A stretch of DNA of 35,046 bases from Verrucomicrobiota bacterium. Its GTDB lineage: Bacteria > Verrucomicrobiota > Verrucomicrobiia > Limisphaerales > BJHT01. The stretch is taken from NCBI GenBank assembly GCA_014193395.1, contig BJHT01000027.1, positions 3,803 to 38,848 of the forward strand. Reading direction: 5' to 3'. Position numbers and translations under genes: made by a program. The notes below the pieces were generated by a model. The model saw nothing but the letters and a program-made list of their open reading frames with translations. It was not told the origin of the DNA and ran no database searches. Shown here piece by piece: positions 17,481 through 25,387 of this stretch. Positions within the stretch are counted from its first letter, which is position 1. Every line of letters begins with the position of its first letter.

Positions 17481-18737
17481 ATGCTTTACGAACGCTGGCG
17501 CACCGTGGCGCGCGACTGCGCTGGAGAAACCGCCCTGCGCGACCTCGCCACCAAACGCCGCTGGACCTTCGCCCAGCTCGCCGCCGGCACGGAATCCGCC
17601 CGCCCGCCGCGCGACACCGGCCGTCTCGCCTGTCCCACCGGCAACGGCGCCGACTTCATCTTCACCGTGCTGCGTGCCTGGCGCTTCGGACAGGTCATCT
17701 GCCCGCTGGATAAAGGTGCGCCGCCCGTCCTCAGCCAGCCATCGGTGGAAAATATCGCGTTGCTCAAGACCACCTCCGCCACGACCGGCGCGGCCCGCCA
17801 CGTCGCGTTCACTGCGGCGCAGCTCGCCGCCGACCCGGAGAACATCGTCGCCACGATGGGCCTGCGCCGCGACTCACCGAACCTCGGGGTCATCTCGCTC
17901 GCGCACTCCTACGGTTTCTCGAACCTCGTCCTCCCGCTGCTGCTCCACGGCATCCCGCTCGTGCTCGCGTCCGCGGCGCTGCCCGAGGCGCTGCGCCGCG
18001 CCGCCGCGACCGGCGGCAACTGGACGCTCCCCGCCGTTCCTGCGCTCTGGCGCGCCTGGCACGAGGCCGGCGCAATTCCAACCAACCTCCGCCTCGCCAT
18101 CTCCGCCGGCGCGCCGCTCCCGCTGCCGTTGGAGCAAGCCGTCTTCGCGCGCAGCGGTCTGAAACTCCACAATTTCCTCGGTGCCTCCGAATGCGGCGGC
18201 ATCGCCTACGACGCGACCGACACGCCGCGCTCCGACGCCTCCCTCGCCGGCACCGCGTTGCAAAATGTCGCGCTGTCACACGGCGACGACGGGTGCCTCG
18301 TCGTGCGCGGCGCGAGCGTCGGGGAAACCTACTGGCCCGAGCCGGACCCGCGCCTGGCGGGCGGCATCTTCCGCACCAGCGACCTCGTGGAGCTGCGTGA
18401 CGACGGCGTTTTTCTGCGCGGCCGCGCCAGCGACCTCATCAACGTGGCCGGCCGCAAAGTCGTGCCCGAGACCATTGAGCAAGCGCTCCTCACGCACCCC
18501 GCCGTGCGCGAATGCCTCGTCCTCAGCCTCCCCAGTGACGACGCCGCGCGCGGCGACGACGTGGCCGCCGTGGTAGCTACGCGCGAAGAAATTTCCATCG
18601 AGCAGCTCCGCCAATTCCTCCACACCCGCCTCCCCGACTGGCAAATTCCGCGCGAGTGGCGGCTGGTGGAATCCCTCACCGCCAACGCCCGCGGCAAACT
18701 CTCGCGCGCGGAGTGGCGGACGGAGTTCCGCGCGTAG
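17481..18737 (+). CDS. AMP-dependent acyl/aryl-CoA (or ACP) ligase
   Basis: An ANL-superfamily adenylating enzyme of 418 residues, shorter than the usual ~500 and with a reduced N-terminal lobe. Motifs in order: the P-loop variant TSATTG at 98-103 (usual form TSGTTG), GASECGG at 234-240, RTSD at 298-301, GRASDLINVAGRKV at 314-327, and the C-terminal catalytic lysine region NARGKLSR near 406-413. It should activate a carboxylic acid as an AMP ester and load it on CoA or a carrier protein. In aryl polyene clusters such a ligase primes synthesis with an aryl acid. That role is inferred from the dehydratase, carrier, exporter and acyltransferase genes beyond 20.7 kb. The stop codon is the first part of a palindromic repeat (18734). 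Confidence 0.85.
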   Translation: MLYERWRTVARDCAGETALRDLATKRRWTFAQLAAGTESARPPRDTGRLACPTGNGADFIFTVLRAWRFGQVICPLDKGAPPVLSQPSVENIALLKTTSATTGAARHVAFTAAQLAADPENIVATMGLRRDSPNLGVISLAHSYGFSNLVLPLLLHGIPLVLASAALPEALRRAAATGGNWTLPAVPALWRAWHEAGAIPTNLRLAISAGAPLPLPLEQAVFARSGLKLHNFLGASECGGIAYDATDTPRSDASLAGTALQNVALSHGDDGCLVVRGASVGETYWPEPDPRLAGGIFRTSDLVELRDDGVFLRGRASDLINVAGRKVVPETIEQALLTHPAVRECLVLSLPSDDAARGDDVAAVVATREEISIEQLRQFLHTRLPDWQIPREWRLVESLTANARGKLSRAEWRTEFRA

Positions 18738-18760
18738 CCGCCGACGTGAGGAGGCGGACG
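18734..18760 (+). repeat. REP-like hairpin repeat, copy 1 (at ligase stop)
   Basis: GTAGCCGCCGACG followed by TGAGGAGGCGGACG; the CCGCC and GGCGG parts can pair. Its TAG is the ligase stop codon. The same unit occurs at 20700-20725, 21860-21885, 21993-22018 and 28122-28147. It may act as a transcript 3' end or attenuator; there is no U-tract. Confidence 0.75.
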
Positions 18761-18849
18761 TTCCGGCGATGGAAGGACCAGGCGGTAACTTGGCCAACAG
18801 GGCGACAGACACGCGGCCTGAAGACCCCACTCCGACTGAACAGTTACCG

Positions 18850-19380
18850 CTAAGACACGGCCCACGGAAGGCCCGAGTAAGTTCCCTTGCTGGCCAGCCG
18901 GACATTCGCGTCCACGGCCCGGAGTGCAGTCCGGAGCTCGTGTAGCAAATTCGCCATTTGGGATACGGCCGGAAACAGCGTGGAAGGTCTCGGTTGCGGT
19001 TCGCAGTGCAGCACGACGTTTAACGAGGTTGCGCCACGAGCGAGTCGGGCGAAATCACCGGCTTGCATGACCGGCGTAGTCGAAGGAGTTGGGTCACTGA
19101 CAGCAGCGGCCGCGAGCAATGCCAGCGTGTCCCGAACTTTTTCCGCCAGCTCTTGCGGCAACGGCACAGGTTTTGTTCTTGGGTGTGCCGCATGATCCTT
19201 CACCTCAACGAGCCATAACTTGCCGGTATCGGCAGCATACGCCGCGAAATCGGCCTCCTTGCATCCGCCACAGAATAACTGGAACCGAGACGCGTAGTAG
19301 AGTGTCTCGCCAGGCCGACAGACTGACCAGGAGTCTGGAAACGAAAACGTCAAGCGGCCTTCCTTAAAATCTTGGCTCAT
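18850..19380 (-). CDS. Putative PD-(D/E)xK-type nuclease, partner of the ATPase
   Basis: A protein of 176 residues, no named family recognised. The segment KEADFAAY...LWLVEVKDH gives D44-x14-E59-V-K61, the spacing and beta-strand setting of a PD-(D/E)xK nuclease core. This suggests a metal-dependent nuclease domain, not proven. The C-terminal half has no motif I know. Its start overlaps the ATPase stop by four bases (ATGA), so they are co-translated, ATPase first. Base composition is lower in GC than the flanks. The arrangement of an SMC/OLD-like ATPase with a small nuclease resembles defence systems such as Septu in layout, but this nuclease is not of the HNH type. The coding call is good; the function is tentative. 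Confidence 0.75.
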   Translation of the reverse strand: MSQDFKEGRLTFSFPDSWSVCRPGETLYYASRFQLFCGGCKEADFAAYAADTGKLWLVEVKDHAAHPRTKPVPLPQELAEKVRDTLALLAAAAVSDPTPSTTPVMQAGDFARLARGATSLNVVLHCEPQPRPSTLFPAVSQMANLLHELRTALRAVDANVRLASKGTYSGLPWAVS

Positions 19381-20471
19381 TGGGTCTTCGTTTGTTCGGT
19401 CGGCTGGGGTAGCTGGGTTTCAAGATACCGTTCGCTCTGTTTCAATTCGGCATCCAGAGCGGTGATAGGCTCAATCTCTTCCGCCGATCTTCCTTCACTA
19501 ATCTGGATGCCAGATTCCGATTCGCCCAAGGCAAGGGCGAAGAAACGCCGGTCCACCGCGCTATTCTCCGGGCGGCCCAGCAACAGTGACAGCTCCCGCA
19601 TCATAAACAGACTGTGGGTGGCAATGAACACCTGGGTGCCGTTGCGCGCGATGGCGGCCAGCAATTCAGCCAGCTTCACCATGTAGGCGGGGTTCAGGTT
19701 GGTCTCGGGTTCATCCCAGAACAGCACGGATTGACGCGCCAGCGTGCCATTGGCCAACAGATAGGACAGCGTGCCTAGTTTCCGAAACCCCTCGGCTACC
19801 AGGGGAATCTCAAAGTCTCCACCGCGGTCCTGCTTGAGGTAGAATCGCCCGTCCCGCAACTCGATCGAGCCGTGCAGGATTTCCTCTACTATTTTCAACA
19901 TCGGGCGTACCTCCGCCAGCTTCGGACCCTTCGGCAATGGTTTCTCCAAGGCCAGACAAAGATCATAGTAAGTTTCATCCACTTGCAGGGAGTAGTTGCG
20001 GTAGAGCGCCGTGAAGCCGGGAAACATCGTCAGCATCTCTTTCGTGGGGAAAAACACCGCCTCATCGTTGAAAAATTCGGTCGGAGGCTTCTCCAGCAAA
20101 GCGTCCGTGGTGCTGTTGGTGGAGAAATTAAACTCTAGGTTGGCCTTGGCGAAATCGTGAAAAGTCACCGCGACTTCCGTCCGCAGCCTGCCTTTGGTCC
20201 GGGTACTCAGTCGCCCTACGCCTTCGCAACGAAACACCCCCATCAGTTTTCTTCCCAATTCCTTTTGCAGCGTCGCTTTGTCGGGTCGGATTTGGATTTG
20301 TTTCTCACGGAGAGCCATTTCATAACTCCACCGAGCCGTCGTGTAAGCCAGCTTCAAAACGTGGCTTTTGCCCGCCCCGTTGCTACCGACGATCACGTTG
20401 ATGCCCTTGGCAAAGGCGAATTCCGCCTTCCGGAAGACGGTGAAATTCTTGATGGCCAGTTTATGTATCAT
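19377..20471 (-). CDS. AAA (OLD/SMC-like, AAA_15/AAA_21) ATPase
   Basis: A protein of 364 residues. Walker A is G29-S-N-G-A-G34-K35-S36 right after an N-terminal IKNFTVFRKAEFAF strand. A signature-like helix lies in EGFRKLGTLSYLLANG (about 227-242). Walker B is LFWDEPETNLNP (about 250-261), and the H-loop is IATHSLF with H286. This is the compact single-chain ABC-type ATPase seen in OLD nucleases and in defence and toxin modules, but with no TOPRIM domain attached. It lies directly upstream of and overlaps the nuclease-like gene. GC is near half in a sampled line (30 of 60 in 20041-20100) against 42 of 60 in 23101-23160, which suggests horizontal acquisition. Cytoplasmic; target unknown. Confidence 0.92.
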   Translation of the reverse strand: MIHKLAIKNFTVFRKAEFAFAKGINVIVGSNGAGKSHVLKLAYTTARWSYEMALREKQIQIRPDKATLQKELGRKLMGVFRCEGVGRLSTRTKGRLRTEVAVTFHDFAKANLEFNFSTNSTTDALLEKPPTEFFNDEAVFFPTKEMLTMFPGFTALYRNYSLQVDETYYDLCLALEKPLPKGPKLAEVRPMLKIVEEILHGSIELRDGRFYLKQDRGGDFEIPLVAEGFRKLGTLSYLLANGTLARQSVLFWDEPETNLNPAYMVKLAELLAAIARNGTQVFIATHSLFMMRELSLLLGRPENSAVDRRFFALALGESESGIQISEGRSAEEIEPITALDAELKQSERYLETQLPQPTEQTKTQ

Positions 20472-20699
20472 GTCTGAACTCGGTTCGCTTGATCAACGGC
20501 GGCGGAACCATGCTTGGCACGCTGCGGCTTGTCAGTTGGATTTCTTGTCGGCTACTGGGGGATGGTTTCGTGAGTCGGCTCGGCTGCGGTCGATCCGCTT
20601 CATGTCACGGCCTACGGTGCCCGCCGAAGCCCTCGGGAGGGTTTGCCGACGGTTAGGTCATCCGCGATGTCAAAGAAGAGCTTGGTCCTCGCCGCGCTG

Positions 20700-20725
20700 G
20701 TCCGCCTCGTCACCTCGGCGGCTAC
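20700..20725 (-). repeat. REP-like hairpin repeat, copy 2 (at dehydratase stop)
   Basis: Reading out of the dehydratase gene on the minus strand it begins with the gene's own TAG stop (GTAGCCGCCGAGGTGACGAGGCGGAC). With copy 1 at 18734 it forms an inverted pair around the ATPase/nuclease module. Confidence 0.75.
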
Positions 20726-21165
20726 GCGCCGGCCTGGCCCGCGAGCGTCACGTCAGCATGGAGGAGCACGCGGTCGGGCAGGCGCACGGTGCCGGTGGCT
20801 TGCACGAGGTTGCCGAGGCGACCGTTCACTTCGACCCGGATTTGCAGGGTTTCGCCGGGGCGCGCGGTGCCGAGGATTTTTACCTGGCGCAGCGCGGTGA
20901 GTTTCAGGCCGGGCATGGGGGCGTGGTTCGGATCGCTTTGGGCGACGACGCCGGCGAGTTGGGCGACGGCCTCGAGGAGCAGCACGCCGGGCATCATTGG
21001 GTCGCCGGGGAAGTGGCCGCGCAGAAACGGTTCGTCGCCGCGCACGGTGTATTCGCCCTCGCCGCGCACGCCCGGCTCCAGCGCGGTGAGCCGGTCCACG
21101 AAACGGAACTCGGGACCGTGCGGGAGGAAGGCCAGCGCTGTGGCGAGAGGGTTCGCGTCGCTCAC
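20722..21165 (-). CDS. FabZ-like 3-hydroxyacyl-ACP dehydratase (hotdog fold)
   Basis: A protein of 147 residues. The FabZ motif is clear: H51 in RGHFPGDPMMPGVL and E65 in LLLEAVAQLAG, the usual catalytic His/Glu pair. It should dehydrate 3-hydroxyacyl chains carried on an acyl carrier protein, in the cytoplasm. The start overlaps the LolA-like gene stop by four bases, so it is translated downstream of that gene. The neighbours (carrier, exporter, acyltransferase, ligase) point to a specialised polyene or lipid pathway instead of housekeeping fatty acid synthesis. No fab genes surround it. It ends at a REP-like hairpin. Confidence 0.9.
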   Translation of the reverse strand: MSDANPLATALAFLPHGPEFRFVDRLTALEPGVRGEGEYTVRGDEPFLRGHFPGDPMMPGVLLLEAVAQLAGVVAQSDPNHAPMPGLKLTALRQVKILGTARPGETLQIRVEVNGRLGNLVQATGTVRLPDRVLLHADVTLAGQAGA

Positions 21166-21845
21166 TTCTTCGCCCCTTTCGCCGGCTGGCTCACCTGATA
21201 GTCCGCGCCGATGACGGGCGCGAAGAGCGCGTCGTCGAGTTTCGGGTTGCTCACGATGTTGGTGAAGTCGTTCCGCAGCAACGAGCCGTCAGTAAAGCGG
21301 AGCTGGGTGGCGCGGAGCACGTTGTCGCGCAGGCTGAAGGTGAGCTGGATTTCCGGCATGAGCTTGCGCGCGGCGACGGAGCGCGGCTGGAGCGCGAGCG
21401 TGTGCAGGCCGTTGGTTTCCGTGAGCGCGGCGATGGCGAAGGTCGCGTCCAGCTCAGCGCGGCTGCGCGGGAAGCCGGCGTCGAGGAGGGCCATCGCGTC
21501 TTTCCACGGACCGGAGCTCGCCGCGTCCAGCGGGTAGCGCTCGGCGCGTTTCAGGCGCGGATACAGGATGATCACCTCGGTCGGCTGGCGCACGGCGATG
21601 GTCTGCGGCGGCTCGCCCAGCTCCCAGCGGAAGCGGCGGGGCGCACCGAACCACACGCGACCGCGCGCGGTGAGCGGCTGCGTGAGCGTGCTCAAGGCGC
21701 GCGTCTGCGTGAAGTCCGCCTGCCAGGTGAGGAGGTTCGTCTGCGCGGTTAGCCAAGCGTTGACGATGGCGTTGGTGTCGGCGGCGGGGAGCGGAAGGGC
21801 GGCCAAAAGCAGGAGGAAGAGCAGCGGAGCGCCGAGCCATCGCAA
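21162..21845 (-). CDS. LolA-like outer-membrane lipid/lipoprotein carrier
   Basis: About 227 residues if translation starts at TTG 21845, which gives MRWLGAP and then a signal peptide (LLFLLLLAALPLPAA). The mature part has the LolA-like pattern: WQADFTQTRALSTLTQPLTARGRVWF, FRWELGEPPQTIAV and EVIILYPRLKRAERYPL. LolA-like proteins of this kind accompany MMPL exporters in aryl polyene-type clusters and probably carry the lipid or lipoprotein across the periplasm. The start is uncertain. No in-frame ATG precedes the signal peptide, and the frame stays open through a 158-bp palindromic element (21860-22018), which may have replaced the native start. The 3' end overlaps the dehydratase start (ATGA). 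Confidence 0.82.
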   Translation of the reverse strand: MRWLGAPLLFLLLLAALPLPAADTNAIVNAWLTAQTNLLTWQADFTQTRALSTLTQPLTARGRVWFGAPRRFRWELGEPPQTIAVRQPTEVIILYPRLKRAERYPLDAASSGPWKDAMALLDAGFPRSRAELDATFAIAALTETNGLHTLALQPRSVAARKLMPEIQLTFSLRDNVLRATQLRFTDGSLLRNDFTNIVSNPKLDDALFAPVIGADYQVSQPAKGAKK

Positions 21846-21859
21846 TGCGCATGAACCTT

Positions 21860-22018
21860 GTAGCCGCCAAGGTAACGAGGCGGACGTGCTGCTCAGCCTG
21901 CCAACGGAAGGTACCGCAGGCGTCTCGCCTGCGAGTTCGCGGGGCGTCTCGCCCCGAGTCGAAACGGGCGGCGAGACGCCTGCGGTACCGCGGTCCGCCT
22001 CCTCACGTCGGCGGCTAC
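21860..22018. repeat. Nested inverted-repeat element between exporter and carrier genes
   Basis: The outer ends are inverted copies of the REP-like unit (21860-21885 and 21993-22018). Inside is a perfect 20-base inverted repeat (21910-21929 with 21970-21989, GGTACCGCAGGCGTCTCGCC). Between those are further near-palindromic GGCGTCTCGCC blocks. It fills nearly the whole gap between the exporter stop (22022) and the carrier start. Confidence 0.85.
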
Positions 22019-22021
22019 GGT

Positions 22022-25000
22022 TTACGCGCGCGGCCAGATGGGGACGAAGTGATACCATTGGTCAGGATGTTCGCGCAGCCACGGCTCGAACGCACGGAGG
22101 ATTTCCTGCGTGAACGCGCCGCGGCGCTCGCGGTGGCCGAGTGCGGCGCGGTCGTAAACGGCTTCCGGCAAAATCTGCGCCGCATAGCCATCGCCGCGAC
22201 GCACGATGACGACGGGCACCACGGCGCAGCCCGAGGCGCGCGCGAGTTCCGCCGCCGCGTTGGAGACGAGCAAGGGCCGCCCGCACAACTCCACTTCCAC
22301 CGCGCTCTTCTCGGCCGGTCGGTCGAGCAACAGCGCGACTGCGCCGCCCGCCCCGAGGCGCTTGATGACTTCCACAAACGCAAACGGATCCTCGCCCACG
22401 AGCAGCGTCTCGACGCCCCAGCGCGCTCGCGCGGCCTGTCGCAGCTCGGTCAGGCGCGCGTCCGGCTCGGGGTTCGAGAGTGCGAGTAGACGGTGGCCCT
22501 TGTGCGTGAGGATGGGGCCGCCGAGTTCCCAGTTGCCGAGATGCAATGTGACGAGCAGCACGCCGCGTCCGCGTGCGTGCGCGGCCTCGAAGCGCTCCCA
22601 GCCCGCGAGTTGATTGAACGAATCCATCACGGGCACGCCGGTCTCGAAGCGCCACAGGTCGGCGAGTTTGCGGGTGAAATTCAGCACGAGCTGTCGCGCG
22701 GCGCGCGTGGCGGCAGCGCGGTCGCCATCGTGGAGCGGGAGCAGATTTTGAATGACCACCTCGCGGCGCTGCGGCTGCGCGAGCCAATAAACACGGGCTC
22801 CGAGACGGCAGAGCAGTTCAATCACACGGCGCGGCAGGACGCGTGCGGCGGTGAGACCGAGCTGCCAGCCGAGGCGTCCGTAAAGCGCGGAGGGGCGGGA
22901 AGCGGGAGCCACCGCCGTGTCGGAGCGCCGAGCATTGCTCGGCGAGTTCGGCGAGAATGTGTGCGCTGCAGCATCCGGCCGAGCGATGCTCGGCGCTCCG
23001 CAGCATGCCTGCCACCAGCCCGGCAGCAGCGCCCACGCGACGAGGAACGCCGCCGCCACGCCGGTCGCGCACACGAGGCCGAGGCTGGCGAGACCGGCGT
23101 TGCTCGACGTCGCGAGCGAGCCAAAGCCAGCCACCGTCGTCGCCGCGCAGAGGAACAGCGCGCGGCCCGTGGTGCGGCGCGCGAGCGCGAGGTCGCCGCC
23201 ATGCCGCCGCAGCGTCATCTGCATGTGGATGCCGTAATCCACGCCGCAGCCCAGCAGCAGCGGCAGCGCCATCAGATTCAACAAATCCCACGACCAGCCC
23301 GCGAGGCGCATCACCGCAAGCAGCAGCAGGCCGCTCAACGCCAGCGCGGCGAGGCTCAACAGCACTTCAGTCCAACGCTTGAAGGCAAACCACAGCGACG
23401 CGAGCAGCACTGCGAACATCGGCCCGAGCACGAACCACAGATCACGCTGCACGAGGCCGAGCAGCGCCTCGCCGAGGAGGCTCCAGCCCGTGAGCCACGC
23501 GCCGTGCGCGGGCAGTTGCGTGGCGAGTTCGGCGAGGTTGCCGCCGGCTTCCGCGCGCGCGCCCGGATACGCGAGACCCGCGAGGAGGAAGCCGCCGTCG
23601 CCGCGCGCGACGAAGCGTTCGAGCGTCCAGGTGCTCACCGAGTTGGTCGGCCAGACGGGCTGCGTGGCGTCGGCGGCCGCGGACCAGACGGCGAGGATGC
23701 GGTCGGTGAGCACGAGCGCGTTCGTGGCGAAACCGGCCGTGAGCGCGGCGGAGCGAAGGGTCTCGCGTTGCGCGGCGAGCCAGCGGGCGGTGGCGCGATT
23801 CGCCTGCTGCTGCTCGGGGTGCGGCCAGAGCGCGTCGGGGAGGAGGACGTTGGTGAGGACTTGGTTCGCGACGGCCTGTTCGAGCACGGGCTGCAGCGCG
23901 GAAAGGCGGCGTGCGACTTCCGCCTCGTCGCGGCCCGCGACGACGAGCCACAGCGGATCGCGCCGGTCGCCGAGGTGCTGGCTGATAAGCTCGGCGGTCG
24001 AGTAGGCCTCGCTGCGCGTGGGCCGCAGCGGATCGGCGGAATGCGACAACGGCGGCAGGCCGCGCGCGAGGATCAGCGCCGAGATGACGATGAGCGCGAG
24101 CGTGGCGAGGAGGCTTAAGTTCGGAGTCCCGGCTTTAGCCGGTGGAACCGTCCGCGGCCCGGTCGCTTCGTGCGCAGCGGCCTGGATGGTCGAACGCCGC
24201 GCCGCCTGAAGGCGGAACTCCGAACTTAGGAGCGGCGGCAGATAGCCATACACCATCGCGACCGCGCCAAGCGCGATGCCGATGGCCACGAGCGTGCCGA
24301 GCTGGGCGAGGCCCGGCAGCCCGCTGAAGTTCAACACGAGAAACGCGCCGGCGGTCGTCACGGCGGACCAGAGGATTCCCGGGCCGACGTGCTGCCGCAC
24401 TTCCGTCGCGCTCGCGCCCGGCATGGCGAGCGCCTCCTGATACATCACCAATCCGTAGTCCACCGCGAGGCCGAGCAGGATGGCGGCGAAGCCCAGGCTC
24501 ACCACATTCAGCGTGCCGACGAGCAACCCGCCCAGCGCGAACGTGCCTGCGAGCGTGAGCGTGAGCAGCGCGAGCAGCCACAGCAGCGGCCGCCAGCGAC
24601 GGTGCGCCCACCAGAACAGCGCGGCGATTATCGCCAGCGTGCCGAGCACCGAGTTGCGCATGTCGCGCTCCATGCCCGCGGCGATTTCCGCGACGAACAT
24701 GGGGCGACCGGTGAAGTGCAGCGTGATGGCGCTGGCTGCGGGTTCCCGCTGCCACGCGGCAGTTTGCGCGCGCACGGCGGCGAGCCATGCGGCGCACTCG
24801 GGATACGTCGCGAGCGAGCCACGCGGCTTGACGAAGACGAGGCGGAACGTGCCGTCGGTGGACGCAAACATTCCCTCGCCACGACCGAATGTTGCGGGCG
24901 CGCTGACGGACGTTGGCAGTTGTGTGAGGCCGAAGGGATCGAAACTGGCGCGCGCAATTTCCTCCGGCGAAAACGACGTGGCGAGGCGCTCGCGCGTGGC

Positions 25001-25387
25001 GGCGAGCGTGACGGCGGGGTTGCCAAGCTGGTTCGTGAGCTGCGCGAAAATCGCGGGCGGTTGGTTGAGCCAGGTGACGGCCGCGAGTTCGGCGGCGAGT
25101 TCCGGGTGTTCCAACCACGGCGGCTGCCAGTGCGCGGCGACGACGAGATTGGTGGCGGCGCGAAGGGCCTCGGCGAGCGAGCGGGCGGCGGTTTCGGCGC
25201 GTTCGGCGTCGGTGGATTCGAGGGTGATGAGCAGTTCGTTGGCGCTGGCGAAATGGCGCTGATAAAGCTGGAGGCCGTGAACCACGGGGAGTTCGCGCGG
25301 GAGGAGATTCAGCACTTCGACATCGAAGCGCAGCCGCACCAGCCCGAGCGCGAGCGGAATGAGCAGCAGCCAGAGCCAGCGCTTCAT
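22022..25387 (-). CDS. MMPL/RND-type exporter fused to LpxL-type acyltransferase
   Basis: A protein of 1121 residues from ATG 25387 (MKRWLWLLLIPLALGL). Residues 1 to about 790 are an MMPL/RND exporter: an N-terminal membrane helix, a periplasmic domain, and a helix bundle with LLGLAVDYGLVMY. A second periplasmic domain and a bundle with GCGVDYGIHMQM follow. Residues about 835-1121 are a lysophospholipid/lipid A-type acyltransferase with the HxxxxE motif in LVTLHLGNWELGG and DRPAEKSAVEVELCGRP. In aryl polyene clusters these are normally separate neighbouring genes. Repeat DNA lies in frame at two places: residues about 387-424 (between the two exporter halves) and about 796-822 (the linker between the parts). 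The protein probably sits in the inner membrane and exports a lipid. The start overlaps the upstream lipoprotein stop (ATGA). Confidence 0.9.
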   Translation of the reverse strand: MKRWLWLLLIPLALGLVRLRFDVEVLNLLPRELPVVHGLQLYQRHFASANELLITLESTDAERAETAARSLAEALRAATNLVVAAHWQPPWLEHPELAAELAAVTWLNQPPAIFAQLTNQLGNPAVTLAATRERLATSFSPEEIARASFDPFGLTQLPTSVSAPATFGRGEGMFASTDGTFRLVFVKPRGSLATYPECAAWLAAVRAQTAAWQREPAASAITLHFTGRPMFVAEIAAGMERDMRNSVLGTLAIIAALFWWAHRRWRPLLWLLALLTLTLAGTFALGGLLVGTLNVVSLGFAAILLGLAVDYGLVMYQEALAMPGASATEVRQHVGPGILWSAVTTAGAFLVLNFSGLPGLAQLGTLVAIGIALGAVAMVYGYLPPLLSSEFRLQAARRSTIQAAAHEATGPRTVPPAKAGTPNLSLLATLALIVISALILARGLPPLSHSADPLRPTRSEAYSTAELISQHLGDRRDPLWLVVAGRDEAEVARRLSALQPVLEQAVANQVLTNVLLPDALWPHPEQQQANRATARWLAAQRETLRSAALTAGFATNALVLTDRILAVWSAAADATQPVWPTNSVSTWTLERFVARGDGGFLLAGLAYPGARAEAGGNLAELATQLPAHGAWLTGWSLLGEALLGLVQRDLWFVLGPMFAVLLASLWFAFKRWTEVLLSLAALALSGLLLLAVMRLAGWSWDLLNLMALPLLLGCGVDYGIHMQMTLRRHGGDLALARRTTGRALFLCAATTVAGFGSLATSSNAGLASLGLVCATGVAAAFLVAWALLPGWWQACCGAPSIARPDAAAHTFSPNSPSNARRSDTAVAPASRPSALYGRLGWQLGLTAARVLPRRVIELLCRLGARVYWLAQPQRREVVIQNLLPLHDGDRAAATRAARQLVLNFTRKLADLWRFETGVPVMDSFNQLAGWERFEAAHARGRGVLLVTLHLGNWELGGPILTHKGHRLLALSNPEPDARLTELRQAARARWGVETLLVGEDPFAFVEVIKRLGAGGAVALLLDRPAEKSAVEVELCGRPLLVSNAAAELARASGCAVVPVVIVRRGDGYAAQILPEAVYDRAALGHRERRGAFTQEILRAFEPWLREHPDQWYHFVPIWPRA
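22921..23000. repeat. 80-bp inverted-repeat element in the exporter-acyltransferase linker
   Basis: The ends 22921-22943 and 22978-23000 are inverted copies with 22 of 23 bases matching (CGGAGCGCCGAGCAT..). The element is translated as part of the linker between the two domains of the fused gene. Confidence 0.85.
24116..24228. repeat. 113-bp inverted-repeat element inside the exporter gene
   Basis: Perfect 12-base inverted ends (TAAGTTCGGAGT at 24116-24127, its complement at 24217-24228), plus inner hairpins such as GGCTTTAGCC and GCCTGAAGGC. It is read through in frame and encodes a segment containing PPAKAGTPNL, which is unlike a membrane transporter. Confidence 0.85.

Noticed and set aside
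17436..17801. N-terminal extension of the unknown minus-strand protein to 381 residues
   Set aside because: It is antisense to the ligase coding region, and its residues lack any pattern. ATG 17435 is the better start.
21846..22058. Open extension of the LolA-like frame
   Set aside because: It crosses the 158-bp nested repeat and the 3' end of the exporter gene. The signal peptide sits at residue 72 of that longer frame.
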